Shown here one piece after another: positions 1 through 8,353 of a stretch of DNA of 24,661 bases. The stretch's first letter is position 1. Every line of letters starts with the position of its first letter. The translations under genes were made by a program, and so were the position numbers. The DNA is from an uncultured Lachnospiraceae bacterium (GTDB taxonomy: Bacteria; Bacillota; Clostridia; Lachnospirales; Lachnospiraceae), in NCBI GenBank assembly GCA_946549155.1, contig CAMNQN010000013.1:1-24661 (forward strand). The letters run 5' to 3'. The notes beneath the pieces were generated by a model. The model saw only the letters and a list, made by a program, of their open reading frames with translations, made no database searches and was not told the origin of the DNA.

Positions 1-136
1 TATTGTTTGTAAATAGATATTATGTTGTATTTATAACATTTATTATCAGTCCATTCCTGTTCAGATGTCAATGTTCTTCGTGTTTTGTTAATTAACAGGA
101 TGCAGGAAGGGAAAGCGCGGAGCCGACCCTTCCTGC
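1..136 (+). repeat. Dispersed intergenic repeat, copy 1, with terminal hairpin
   Basis: The first ~105 bases align with 13699-13803. The first 36 bases are identical, then scattered mostly C/T transitions. The copy ends in a hairpin with arms 102-111 (GCAGGAAGGG) and 127-136 (CCCTTCCTGC). The loop, AAAGCGCGGAGCCGA, matches the reverse complement of the loop in the second copy. The element may extend beyond the window start. It carries no ORF of its own, and it borders the truncated ATPase remnant that follows. The family is not recognised. Confidence 0.75.
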
Positions 137-780
137 TGTTTTCTGGCAAGCTGGATTTTTCTCTGCCGTGCCTTTTGAAACGTCAGGCAGCATCCAAAAA
201 GAATGATATTGTAGACGTATTTGAATCTATATGGCGCGGAGGTATGCCGGACGTTTTACAGGCAGATGCAGCAGAAATTTCACAGCCCACAGCAAAAGAA
301 TGGCTTCGCATCCTGCAGGGCTTAGGTATTATCTATCTCCTGCCTCCCTTTTCGAATAACGAACTGAAGCGGCTGTCAAAAACGCCGAAACTGTATTTCT
401 GCGATACCGGCCTGTGCGCCTATCTATCCATGTGGCTTACCAGGGACACGCTGATGAACGGAGCTGCAAGCGGACACTATTTTGAAAACTACGTTGTGAC
501 CGAGCTTATAAAAAATTATTCTTACTCACCTGACAGGGCAAACCTGACTTATTATCGGGATTCCAATGCAAATGAGATCGATGTAATCGTAAAAGAAAAC
601 GGGCTGATCCACCCGTTGGAGATCAAAAAATCCGCGAATCCTGACCGCCGGGAAATCAAAAAGTACGAACGGATTGATAAAACAAAACTGGAGCGCGGCT
701 GCGGCGGAATTATCTGTATGTGCGAAGAAGTGATACCAATAGACAGGAAAAACTGCTTTATTCCCTGCAATCTCATATAA
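85..780 (+). pseudogene. DUF4143-type ATPase remnant (C-terminal part)
   Basis: The reading frame encodes the C-terminal DUF4143 part of an archaeal-type AAA ATPase family common and often multicopy in anaerobic Firmicutes. Recognisable pieces in order are an IWRGGMP motif, ISQPTAKEWL (a winged-helix-like segment), KTPKLYFCDTGLCAYL, and a restriction-nuclease-like end with NEIDVIV and HPLEIKK. The whole N-terminal P-loop ATPase domain is missing. The roughly 50 residues normally found between the GGMP segment and the ISQPTAK segment also appear to be absent, an in-frame internal deletion. The first ~45 residues are translated from the dispersed repeat and its hairpin, so the annotated start is arbitrary. 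No ribosome binding site supports it. The C-terminus looks complete. I judge it a non-functional remnant. Confidence 0.7.
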
Positions 781-829
781 AAAATACAGAGAAAAGTTCC
801 CTAAAAATCCATATGCCTTTAACCGCATC

Positions 830-867
830 CACCGGCTCCGGGAACTGGAGCCGGTGCTTCTATTTAT
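830..867 (+). terminator. Rho-independent terminator after the ATPase remnant
   Basis: A perfect 10-bp stem (CACCGGCTCC at 830-839, GGAGCCGGTG at 847-856) encloses a 7-base loop. A T-rich run, CTTCTATTTATTT, follows on the plus strand. It closes the plus-strand remnant. On the minus strand there is no T-run after the stem, so it is a weaker candidate for ending the catabolic operon. Confidence 0.7.
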
Positions 868-897
868 TTAACGATTTGGAGATAGAAAATTGATTAT

Positions 898-1947
898 CTA
901 AAAATTAATTACTACTTTAATGGCGTTCTTTTTATCATTCAACGCCGTCTTAAAAGCAATATCTCCTTCCTCAAAGGAATACTGATGAGTCATCAAAGGA
1001 AGCAGATCTGCACGCTTATATTTTAAGAGAATCAGCGCCCGGTCAAACAGATTTGTGTACCGGATCATGGTTTTATAAGTGAGTCCTCTCATCACCGCGC
1101 TGGCCATTGGCATTGGAGCCCCGTCCTCCACCATCAGTCCTACATAGGTAATCGTGCCTCCATCCCTCACATAATTATTAATCTCATAGAAAGTTTCTCC
1201 GCTTCCTACACACTCAAAGGCATACTGTGCTCCCCATCCATCTGTCATCTTCCGCACTTCTGCTGCTACATCCTGACATTCTCTGGAATTAATCACATCG
1301 GTGGCTCCCACCTGCAGCGCAAGATCCAGTTTTTTCTGCGTACGTCCAATAGCTATGATTCTTCCCACGCCCGCAGCCTTTAATGCCTCGATCACCATAA
1401 GGCCGATGGCACCGCATCCTAAAACCACCGCATTATCACTGAACTGAATGCCACTGTTTCTCACTGACTGAAGTCCCACCACAAAAGGCTCAATCATCGC
1501 ACCCTCCTGCCAAGACATCTCCTCCGGCATCTGGTACGTGAGAAATTCCGGCCATGCCACATATTCACACATACAACCATCCCAAGGCGGCGTTCCCATA
1601 AAATACATATCATGGCAGAAGTTATATCTGCCGGCTCTGCATTCGTCACACTTCATGCAGGGAATTCCTGGCTCAACAATCACCCGATCACCAATCTTGG
1701 ATTTCTTACAATTTTTCCCCACAGCCACAATTTCTCCCGCGCATTCATGTCCAACGATCAGCGGATTTCCGTTAGTAGCATAATCACCAATCCGCAGATC
1801 CGTGTAAAAATGTAGATCAGAACCACAGATACCCATAGATTTAATTTTTATCAGCACCTCGTCATCCTTTGGAACCGGCATTGGCCGCTCTTCCAAAAAC
1901 ATCTGTTGCTTATCGCGCAAAACCCATGCTCTCATCTTTTTATCCAT
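898..1947 (-). CDS. Zinc-dependent medium-chain dehydrogenase (sorbitol/xylitol dehydrogenase type)
   Basis: This 349-aa cytoplasmic protein belongs to the medium-chain dehydrogenase/reductase family, which oxidises sugar alcohols or secondary alcohols with NAD(P). The N-terminal GroES-like domain has the catalytic zinc ligands C41 (GICGSD) and H67-E68 (VGHE). The structural zinc is held by C97, C100, C103 and C111. The Rossmann fold has the glycine motif VLGCGAIG near residue 172. Length is normal for the family. The start is backed by GGAGGAGG eight bases or so upstream of the ATG. It is the last gene of a five-gene minus-strand operon, 36 bp after the permease, so it probably oxidises the imported substrate or a downstream intermediate. 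The specific substrate cannot be read from the sequence. Confidence 0.9.
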   Translation of the reverse strand: MDKKMRAWVLRDKQQMFLEERPMPVPKDDEVLIKIKSMGICGSDLHFYTDLRIGDYATNGNPLIVGHECAGEIVAVGKNCKKSKIGDRVIVEPGIPCMKCDECRAGRYNFCHDMYFMGTPPWDGCMCEYVAWPEFLTYQMPEEMSWQEGAMIEPFVVGLQSVRNSGIQFSDNAVVLGCGAIGLMVIEALKAAGVGRIIAIGRTQKKLDLALQVGATDVINSRECQDVAAEVRKMTDGWGAQYAFECVGSGETFYEINNYVRDGGTITYVGLMVEDGAPMPMASAVMRGLTYKTMIRYTNLFDRALILLKYKRADLLPLMTHQYSFEEGDIAFKTALNDKKNAIKVVINF

Positions 1948-1983
1948 GTTTTTCCTCCTCCGTCTGTATGTATTCCTTACTCT

Positions 1984-2946
1984 TTACCCTGCCATATCAT
2001 TCTTTCTCAGCTTACCTCTTCTGATATTGTCAATCAGAAGCGCCACAATAATAATTAAGCCCTTCACCACATCTCTAAGATAGGGATTCACATCTGCCAG
2101 CGTCATCCAGTTTGTAATCACCGTGATAATCAGCGCTCCAGCCACTGTTCCTACAATATACCCGTTGCCACCCGCCATACTGGTGCCGCCGATAACTACT
2201 GCCGCAATGGCATCCATCTCCATACCCTCTCCAACAGAAGCGGAAGCCGACATCAGTTTACTTGTCATGATCACCGACGAAATTGCGGCACAGATACCAG
2301 AAATCACATATGCAACAATGGTAATTTTAGTCACGCTGACACCCGCGTACCAGGCTCCCTTCGCATTGCTGCCCACCGCCAGAATTTTTCTTCCTAGAGT
2401 AAACCTCTTAATTAACAGCCACCCAATCACTGCCACAATGGCAAAAATCCAGATGGGAGTGGAAATTCCCAGTATATTTCCCAGGCCAAAGAAACGAAAA
2501 GCATCTTCCTTAATCAAAAACTGCCGTCCTTCTGTAATATACAGGGAAATACCAAAAGTTATAAGCTGTACAGCCAGCGTTACCATAATCGGTACAATTT
2601 TCAGATAGGTCACCAGCACTCCATTCAACAGTCCCATGGCAATTCCCATTATCAGCATAATCAGAAGGATTACGCCCATAGAAACCCCATTTGTAAACAG
2701 CATCGCCGACACGATTCCAATGATAGTTACCTGACCGCCTACTGAAAGATCGATACCTCCCGTCCCGATGACAAAGGTCATTCCAATTGCAACAATACCT
2801 GTAGTAGCGGTTCTTTGGAGTACACTCATAATATTTCTGCTGGTAGCAAATACCGGTGTACTGATCGCTGCCAAAATACATAAAATGATTAAAATCATTA
2901 ATATGGCTAATTCAGATGACATCAATTTTTTAAACTTTTCTTTCAT
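1984..2946 (-). CDS. Sugar ABC transporter permease (RbsC type)
   Basis: A 320-aa integral membrane protein of the BPD_transp_2 family, the permease of ribose/galactose/xylose-type importers. It has about 8-10 hydrophobic segments and the family-typical GMTFVIGTGGIDLSVG loop near residues 55-70. A second conserved stretch, AVVIGGTSMAGGNGYIVGT, lies near residues 250-270. It follows the ATPase gene by 12 bp and precedes the dehydrogenase. It is the only permease gene in the operon, so the channel is probably a homodimer, as in the Rbs system. Normal length, no defects seen. Confidence 0.93.
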   Translation of the reverse strand: MKEKFKKLMSSELAILMILIILCILAAISTPVFATSRNIMSVLQRTATTGIVAIGMTFVIGTGGIDLSVGGQVTIIGIVSAMLFTNGVSMGVILLIMLIMGIAMGLLNGVLVTYLKIVPIMVTLAVQLITFGISLYITEGRQFLIKEDAFRFFGLGNILGISTPIWIFAIVAVIGWLLIKRFTLGRKILAVGSNAKGAWYAGVSVTKITIVAYVISGICAAISSVIMTSKLMSASASVGEGMEMDAIAAVVIGGTSMAGGNGYIVGTVAGALIITVITNWMTLADVNPYLRDVVKGLIIIVALLIDNIRRGKLRKNDMAG

Positions 2947-2958
2947 TCTCCCCGCTCC

Positions 2959-4449
2959 TTACATGTATAGCTGCATTTCTTCTACGTCAAATTCACTTGT
3001 ACTGCAGGTCATCGCCGTCCGCCCGTTCTTTAAAAGCAACATGGTGTCTGACATATGAAATACCTCATCCGCCTCTGACGACATAATAATTACACCCACT
3101 CCCTGCCGAACTAATTCATTCATCAGCTCATATACCGCCACCTTCGCACCAACATCAATGCCGCGAGTAGGCTCATCAAATATGATAATTTCCGATTCCG
3201 CTGCCAACCATTTCGCCAGCACAATCTTCTGCTGATTTCCACCCGACAGGCTGCTGACTGGATTATTTACATCTCCGCACTTGATCTGCAAAGATTTTTT
3301 CATTGAATCCAGCAGGCTCTCTATCTTTTTCTGATTCATCCAACCAAATTTAGATATCTTATCCATGGACGCCAAAATCACATTATCGGAAATACTCATT
3401 TCTGTCAGCAATCCTTCCACCGCCCTGTTTTCCGGAACCAGCCCGATTTTCTTTCCAATGGCATCCTTCGGTATTCTTGCCGTTATCCTTTTGCCATTCA
3501 GATAAATTTCTCCGGTAGCTCTTGGATTCCCGCTTCCAAATACGCCAAAAAGCGTTTTGGCTACTTCCGTCTTTCCGGCCCCCATCAGGCCAGCAATTCC
3601 AAGAACCTCTCCCTTATGAAGCACAAAAGATACATCCTCCAGCATTCCCGGCACAGACAGATGCTCTGCCCGTAGCAGTTCTTCCCCTTTTTCAAAACGC
3701 ACCTTTGGGTACTTGCTCTCCAGCTTTCTTCCCGCAATCAATTCCGCCAGGCTTTCCTCATTTAATTGTGAGGATTGATAGTTTCCTATTTTATGTCCAT
3801 TCCGAAAGACAATAACTTCATCCGTGATCTCCAACACTTCTCTTAGCTTATGAGATATGTAGATTACAATATATCCCAGCGCTTTCAATCTTCTGACCGC
3901 ATTTAAAACCAGCGTGCTATCCTTATCCGTCAAAGACGACGTAGGTTCATCAAGAATGATCACCTTACATTCTCTCGACAAAGCCCGGACAATTGCGATC
4001 AGCTGCTGCTGCGCCACCTTCAGATCGCCAAGGCGAATATGGGTATCAATATCGATCTCCATCATATGAAGAAGCTCTCTTGCCTTTTCATGAATATTTT
4101 TCCAATTAATATAACCGGATTTCCGTTGGGAAAGGTGGGAGATAAAGATATTTTCCGCCACGTTCAAATCCGGAAGAAGACTTAGTTCCTGATAAACCAT
4201 CCCCACACCGATTCGCTGTGCATCCTGGGGAGAGGTCACTTTCACCGGAACACCATCCACCAGAATTTCCCCCGCATCTGCCACGTAGGCTCCATTAATA
4301 ATCTTCATCGTAGTGGATTTTCCTGCCCCGTTCTCTCCGGCCAAACCATACACCATTCCGCTATGAAGTTCAAAACTAATATCTTCCAAAGCCTTGATTC
4401 CACCAAAGCTTTTGCATATTCCTCTCAGTTCCAATTTGTCCTGTATCAT
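2959..4449 (-). CDS. Sugar ABC transporter ATP-binding protein (RbsA type, two nucleotide-binding domains)
   Basis: A 496-aa cytoplasmic ATPase with duplicated ABC domains, as in RbsA/MglA/XylG. The first domain has Walker A GENGAGKST and the degenerate signature-region segment VAQQQLIAIVRAL. The second has Walker A GLMGAGKTE and the signature LSGGNQQKIVLAKWL, followed by IIFDEPTRGIDVGAK. I chose the ATG at 4449 because GAAGGGG lies eight bases upstream. An earlier in-frame start at 4503 would place 18 extra residues on an intercistronic hairpin. It powers import with the permease 12 bp downstream and the binding protein upstream. Substrate class is inferred from family only: pentoses, hexoses, deoxysugars or polyols. 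Confidence 0.93.
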   Translation of the reverse strand: MIQDKLELRGICKSFGGIKALEDISFELHSGMVYGLAGENGAGKSTTMKIINGAYVADAGEILVDGVPVKVTSPQDAQRIGVGMVYQELSLLPDLNVAENIFISHLSQRKSGYINWKNIHEKARELLHMMEIDIDTHIRLGDLKVAQQQLIAIVRALSRECKVIILDEPTSSLTDKDSTLVLNAVRRLKALGYIVIYISHKLREVLEITDEVIVFRNGHKIGNYQSSQLNEESLAELIAGRKLESKYPKVRFEKGEELLRAEHLSVPGMLEDVSFVLHKGEVLGIAGLMGAGKTEVAKTLFGVFGSGNPRATGEIYLNGKRITARIPKDAIGKKIGLVPENRAVEGLLTEMSISDNVILASMDKISKFGWMNQKKIESLLDSMKKSLQIKCGDVNNPVSSLSGGNQQKIVLAKWLAAESEIIIFDEPTRGIDVGAKVAVYELMNELVRQGVGVIIMSSEADEVFHMSDTMLLLKNGRTAMTCSTSEFDVEEMQLYM

Positions 4450-4472
4450 ATTTATTTCCCCTTCGTGGGGTT

Positions 4473-4535
4473 GCCGCAGGATAACTTCCGAAAAAACACC
4501 CATTTACCGGAAACCTTCCCCGCATATCCTGCGGC
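4473..4535 (-). promoter_or_regulatory. Intercistronic stem-loop between binding-protein and ATPase genes
   Basis: An 11-bp perfect inverted repeat (GCCGCAGGATA at 4473-4483, TATCCTGCGGC at 4525-4535) encloses a smaller one (TTCCG at 4485-4489, CGGAA at 4508-4512). It lies in the 186-bp gap after the binding-protein stop and just before the ATPase ribosome binding site. There is no T-run, so it is probably not a simple terminator. Such hairpins often protect the upstream mRNA and raise binding-protein yield relative to the membrane components; that role is inferred here. Confidence 0.6.
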
Positions 4536-4635
4536 ATTCCCATGATATCTACGAATTTCTCCACTTTTCAAATGCGAAATGCTTAAGAAATCCGTCCATA
4601 AAACACATGACCGTCAAATTTTCTGTATCTTTCCC

Positions 4636-5706
4636 TTAATTGATATACGCATTCCAGATTTCTTCCGTACCAGACCACAGTTCTGTAGCCGTTTCCGGAT
4701 CATAGGTAGCCCAGCGGGCCGGATCTTCCGTCATATCAGCGGTAACAACGTTAGTATCCATCATGATAATTTCTCCGTCCAGAGATTCACCCTTTGCAAC
4801 AACCTCCATACATCCCTTAGCCAGAACCGTTGCCAAAGCCAGCGGGGACTGCTCGATAGATACATCTGAAATACCAGAATTCAGACACTCAATACCTGTG
4901 GGGTCGCAGTCGATAGTGGCAAACCAGATATGATTTTCATCACTGGCATCCACCGCCAGCCCGTTCTGGTTCAAAGCGGAAACAACGCCGGTAGCCATAC
5001 AGTCGCTGTGTACAATAATACCGAACAGATCCGGGTTTGCAGTAAGAACATCATTTAAAGCCTGCTCAGATTTATCAGCCTGCCAATCACAGGGCTCCTC
5101 CAACAGAACCAGACCCTCAGCTTCCGCCACTTCATCAATACCATCCTGACGAAGGTATGCGTCAGTAGCCGTCATGGTTCCCTGCATAATTGCCACCTTC
5201 GGACTCTCGACGCCTAATTCCTTTGCTTTGTCCGCGATAAACTGTGCCGCTGCCGCACCGGTAGCCACATTATCACTGGAATATACAGCAAAATTCAAAT
5301 TTCCTCCATCAACGCTTTTGTTAAATCCAACTACCGGAATACCTGCCTCGGTAGCTGCTTCCACTGCCGGAGCAACGCCAGCCGGATCATTAGCATGAAC
5401 GCAGATGATATCTACGCCCATATTTACAAAATCATCAATCTGATCGGACTGAAGGCTTGTATCACCATCACAGTTTACCACCTTTACCGTAGCACCAGCC
5501 TTTTCCATCAGCACCTTGTAATATGCCTGAGCTGCTACGATATAAGTAGAGCTTAAATCACCCATACAAACTCCTACAGTCAGTCCTTCTGCCTTTCCTG
5601 CCAGAGAAGCTTCAAAATCGGATGCTTCCTCCGCCATGCAAAACGCAGAACCAGAACCTACCATCGCTACACAAAGAGCCATACATAACATTTTTTTCAT
5701 TTTCAT
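4636..5706 (-). CDS. Sugar ABC transporter substrate-binding protein (Peripla_BP_4 type)
   Basis: A 356-aa exported solute-binding protein of the ribose/galactose-binding class. Residues 1-25 form a signal peptide: KMKK charges, a hydrophobic core, and a likely cut near SAFCMA-EE. It has no convincing lipobox, because the residue before Cys is Phe, so anchoring is unclear for a Gram-positive. The mature part starts with LTVGVCMGDLSSTYIVAAQ and contains the family-typical DFVNMGVDIICVHANDPAG and AGIPVVGFNK segments. GGAGG lies six bases before the ATG. It sits second in the operon, after the aldolase, and captures the substrate for the importer. A hairpin separates it from the ATPase gene. Confidence 0.92.
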   Translation of the reverse strand: MKMKKMLCMALCVAMVGSGSAFCMAEEASDFEASLAGKAEGLTVGVCMGDLSSTYIVAAQAYYKVLMEKAGATVKVVNCDGDTSLQSDQIDDFVNMGVDIICVHANDPAGVAPAVEAATEAGIPVVGFNKSVDGGNLNFAVYSSDNVATGAAAAQFIADKAKELGVESPKVAIMQGTMTATDAYLRQDGIDEVAEAEGLVLLEEPCDWQADKSEQALNDVLTANPDLFGIIVHSDCMATGVVSALNQNGLAVDASDENHIWFATIDCDPTGIECLNSGISDVSIEQSPLALATVLAKGCMEVVAKGESLDGEIIMMDTNVVTADMTEDPARWATYDPETATELWSGTEEIWNAYIN

Positions 5707-5790
5707 TTTTTACCCTCCAATTTGTTATCTTTTTATCTTGATGTATTCACTGTTTCTGTTCCGCTTTTAACCTTCTCCCTATCCCCCTTT

Positions 5791-6465
5791 CTATGCCTGC
5801 TCCAGCGCGTGCACAATATCAATCGCAGATTTTATATTAATACCCATGCGCTCCACGCCCATGTCCGCCAGCTCCAGAAATTCATCCAGAGTGCGAATCC
5901 CGCCGGCCGCTTTGATTTTAATCCGGTTTCCGCAGTAATTTTTCATTTTGCGGATACGTTCAATATTGGCGTTTCCCGGAATCCAGCCTGTTCCTGTTTT
6001 TACAAAATCGGCCCCACTGTCCATCACGAGATCACAGGCCTTCAGCATCTCCTGATCATCCAATACATTAATCTCAATGATAACCTTTACCAGAGCTCTT
6101 CCCTTTGCCAGAGAAATAATCTGCTTCAGCTCGTCGGAAACGTAATCGTATTCTTTATTTTTAAATTTTCCGACATTCATCACTATGTCCATTTCCTGAA
6201 CTCCGTCTTCCAAAAGCTGTCTGGCTTCAATAAGCTTTGTCTCCGTCCTGTGTGCCCCTCCCGGAAAGCCTACGGGCGCACCCACGTATACGCCCTCAAC
6301 ATCTTTCAGCATTCTGGAAAGAGCCGACGTCCAGCATGGCAGGGTATGTACATTGATAAATCTGTACTTTTTCGCACATTCCACGGCATATTCGATGTCT
6401 TTCAGGGTATGATGCGTTCTCACGGCGCTGATATCAATCATCGCTGCTGCTTCACTTGACTGCAT
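5791..6465 (-). CDS. deoC: Deoxyribose-phosphate aldolase family protein (DeoC-like)
   Basis: A 224-aa class I aldolase. DERA splits 2-deoxyribose-5-phosphate into glyceraldehyde-3-phosphate and acetaldehyde. The three catalytic residues of the family are present: D93 (MDIVMNVGKF), the Schiff-base lysine K156 in FVKTGTGW, and K185 in IKAAGGIRT. The usual KTSTG is KTGTG here, a small deviation that might mark altered specificity. Length is normal for DERA and much shorter than LsrF, which argues against an AI-2 system. The start is preceded by GGGAGGAGGGA. It is the first gene of the minus-strand operon, directly behind a consensus promoter. Its place beside an importer and FGGY kinase suggests it cleaves a phosphorylated deoxy sugar or related polyol derivative. 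Confidence 0.88.
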   Translation of the reverse strand: MQSSEAAAMIDISAVRTHHTLKDIEYAVECAKKYRFINVHTLPCWTSALSRMLKDVEGVYVGAPVGFPGGAHRTETKLIEARQLLEDGVQEMDIVMNVGKFKNKEYDYVSDELKQIISLAKGRALVKVIIEINVLDDQEMLKACDLVMDSGADFVKTGTGWIPGNANIERIRKMKNYCGNRIKIKAAGGIRTLDEFLELADMGVERMGINIKSAIDIVHALEQA

Positions 6466-6503
6466 TCTGTCCCTCCTCCCGATTTCCTTTCTTATCTCTT
6501 TCT

Positions 6504-6516
6504 AAAAGATAATTAT
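6504..6516 (+). promoter_or_regulatory. Operator-like motif copy 1 (AAAAGATAATTAT)
   Basis: First of three copies of a 13-bp motif in the divergent promoter region. With the second copy it forms a perfect 13-bp inverted repeat separated by 19 bp. It lies in the 5' untranslated part of the deoC operon. Each copy is itself near-palindromic around ATAATTAT. Confidence 0.65.
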
Positions 6517-6535
6517 TTTTCTTTACTTTCAAAAC

Positions 6536-6548
6536 ATAATTATCTTTT
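6536..6548 (-). promoter_or_regulatory. Operator-like motif copy 2, at the deoC transcription start
   Basis: Reverse-oriented copy (ATAATTATCTTTT on the plus strand) that overlaps the predicted transcription start (~6546) of the minus-strand operon. A bound repressor would block this promoter. On the minus strand the match with copy 3 extends to AAAAGATAATTATGTTT. Confidence 0.68.
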
Positions 6549-6552
6549 CTGT

Positions 6553-6581
6553 AGTATATCATCAGAACAACCATATGTCAA
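6553..6581 (-). promoter_or_regulatory. Sigma-A promoter of the aldolase-transporter operon
   Basis: On the minus strand TTGACA (6581-6576), a 17-bp spacer and TATACT (6558-6553) give a near-consensus promoter. Transcription should start near 6546, inside operator copy 2, leaving an ~80-base leader before deoC. Confidence 0.85.
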
Positions 6582-6635
6582 CCAATATTTTTCAGTTTTT
6601 TTGTTGTTTTTACCAATTTGTTTTCTACATTTGTC

Positions 6636-6664
6636 TTGCTATTTCTTCTTTTATATCGTATAAT
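6636..6664 (+). promoter_or_regulatory. Sigma-A promoter of the kinase-SDR operon
   Basis: TTGCTA, a 17-bp spacer and a perfect TATAAT (6659-6664). The start should lie near 6671. Operator copy 3 lies about 30 bp downstream of it. Confidence 0.75.
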
Positions 6665-6700
6665 TGTATCATATTTCAGATTTGTTTTCGGAATGTTTTC

Positions 6701-6713
6701 AAAAGATAATTAT
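6701..6713 (+). promoter_or_regulatory. Operator-like motif copy 3, in the kinase leader
   Basis: Third exact copy of AAAAGATAATTAT, 48 bp before the kinase ATG and downstream of its promoter. Its presence on both sides of the divergent region suggests one regulator controls both transcripts. I did not find it elsewhere in the window. Confidence 0.65.
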
Positions 6714-6761
6714 GTTTCAGCCGGATGTCCGGCAAATTCTACAGGAAAAGGAGGATGTTTC

Positions 6762-8273
6762 ATGAAAATCATTGCTTATGATCTGGGAACCGGCGGTGTA
6801 AAAGCTTCCTTATATGATGACCAGCTGCAAACCCTGGCCAAGTCTTTTATCCCCTACGGCACGCAGTACCCCACCTCGTACATGCATGAACAGCAGCCAG
6901 AAGATTGGTGGAAGGGTGTAGTGGAAAGCACCCGGACGCTGATGGCTAAAACCGGAACCAGCGGGGAGGACATCGGAGCGCTTGCTCTTTCCGGACACAG
7001 CCTTGTCACGGTTCCCATTGATGCGGAGGGCCGGCTGCTGGCCGAATCCGTTCCCATCTGGTCAGACACCCGGGCTACTGCAGAGACCGCTGAATTTTTT
7101 GAACGGATTCCGGAGGAAACCTGGTACATGACCACCGGAAATGGCTTTCCCGCTCCCTGCTACTCCATTTTTAAGCTGATGTGGATGAAAAAACATCAGC
7201 CTGAGATATTTTCAAAGATTGATAAGGTGCTGGGATCTAAGGATTACATTAATTTTAAGCTGACCGGGAAATGCTGCATGGATCCCTCCTACGCCTCAGG
7301 CACCGGCGCCTTTGATCTGATGGCCGGGAAGATGCGCCCGGACTTTCTGGAGGCAGCGGGACTTTCCCCGGACATTTTTTCGGAGCTGACGCCCTCCCAC
7401 ACTGTGATCGGGACTGTACTGCCGGAAATCGCGAAGGAAACCGGCCTCTCCCCCCATACGCTCGTGGCCTGCGGCGGCGTCGACAATGCCTGCATGGCCC
7501 TGGGGGCCGTAGGTCCGGAGGAGGGACGGATTTATACCTCTCTTGGCTCCTCCAGCTGGGTTCCTGTAAATTCCCGGATCCCGATCCTTGATTTCCAGAA
7601 AAAGCCTTATGTGTTTGCCCACATTGAGGAAAATATGTTCACCTCCGCCTTTTCCATTTTTGCCGGCGGAAGTTCCTTCGCCTGGGCGAAAGACGTTCTG
7701 TGCAGGGATATTACTGAGGATGCCTATGACCGCATGAGCGAGATGGCTGCCCAGGTGCCCATCGGTTCCGGTGGAATCTTTTTTAATCCCAGCCTTGCCG
7801 GAGGCACTTCCCAGGATAAAAGCATCCATATCCGTGGAGCTTTTGTAGGGCTCCACCTGGGAACCACCCGGGAAGCCATGGTTCGCGCTGCCATGGAAGG
7901 AATCTGCATGAATTTAAAGGAATCTATCACTTATCTTCAGCAAAAAACCAGCGCCTCCGATGAAATTTTGTTCTGCGGCGGCGGAAGCAAAAGCCGGTTC
8001 TGGATGCAGATGTTCGCGGATGTTTTTAACTGCAATATTGTCAAGACGAACATCGACCAGGACGCCGCTTCCTTAGGCGCAGCAGCCATCGCCGCCAGGG
8101 CCTCCGGACTCTGGTCGGATTACCGGCAGATCTCCTCTCTCCACCATGTGGAAAATATCAGCCGGCCCGATCCGAAGCGCTCTGCCCAGTACGCTAAGCT
8201 GCAGCCTGCCTTTGTGCATATCTGTGATGTACTGGCAGACCTGGGGGATTACCTGCACGATAACTGCTCATAG
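6762..8273 (+). CDS. FGGY-family carbohydrate kinase (xylulokinase-like)
   Basis: A 503-aa cytoplasmic kinase that phosphorylates a sugar or polyol with ATP. The FGGY N-terminal domain opens with YDLGTGGVKAS (the D-x-G-T phosphate loop, D7-T10) and EQQPEDWW. D241 in GGVDNA is the expected catalytic base. The C-terminal domain has the FCGGGSKSRFWMQMFADV motif. Length is typical for xylulokinase-like members. I chose the ATG at 6762 because AAAGGAGG precedes it by seven bases. An upstream frame from 6618 would run through promoter and operator sequence. It is divergent from the aldolase operon and co-oriented with the SDR gene 80 bp downstream. The substrate cannot be assigned; an AI-2 kinase role is unlikely without LsrF or LsrG. 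Confidence 0.9.
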   Translation: MKIIAYDLGTGGVKASLYDDQLQTLAKSFIPYGTQYPTSYMHEQQPEDWWKGVVESTRTLMAKTGTSGEDIGALALSGHSLVTVPIDAEGRLLAESVPIWSDTRATAETAEFFERIPEETWYMTTGNGFPAPCYSIFKLMWMKKHQPEIFSKIDKVLGSKDYINFKLTGKCCMDPSYASGTGAFDLMAGKMRPDFLEAAGLSPDIFSELTPSHTVIGTVLPEIAKETGLSPHTLVACGGVDNACMALGAVGPEEGRIYTSLGSSSWVPVNSRIPILDFQKKPYVFAHIEENMFTSAFSIFAGGSSFAWAKDVLCRDITEDAYDRMSEMAAQVPIGSGGIFFNPSLAGGTSQDKSIHIRGAFVGLHLGTTREAMVRAAMEGICMNLKESITYLQQKTSASDEILFCGGGSKSRFWMQMFADVFNCNIVKTNIDQDAASLGAAAIAARASGLWSDYRQISSLHHVENISRPDPKRSAQYAKLQPAFVHICDVLADLGDYLHDNCS

Positions 8274-8353
8274 CGAAAGAAATCTCAAATTATGTCGGCT
8301 TCCCCTTTTTCAGGGATATGACCGGCCATCAAATAAGAAAGGATATATTCTAT

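Noticed and set aside
781..897. GTTCCCTAAAAA at ~797-808 recurring near 13880 as part of the dispersed repeat
   Set aside because: The surrounding bases do not align and the 12-mer is AT-rich enough to recur by chance; not enough to extend the repeat.
5722..6459. A 245-aa plus-strand ORF opposite the aldolase gene
   Set aside because: It is antisense to a clear deoC with all catalytic residues, has no family match and no ribosome binding site.
6618..6761. N-terminal extension of the FGGY kinase to 6618
   Set aside because: It would translate the promoter and an operator; the strong AAAGGAGG before 6762 fixes the start.
898..8273. An Lsr-type AI-2 uptake and processing locus (ABC importer, FGGY kinase, aldolase)
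   Set aside because: The aldolase is DERA-sized with the DERA residues rather than LsrF, there is a single permease gene, no LsrG or LsrR, and two polyol dehydrogenases are present.
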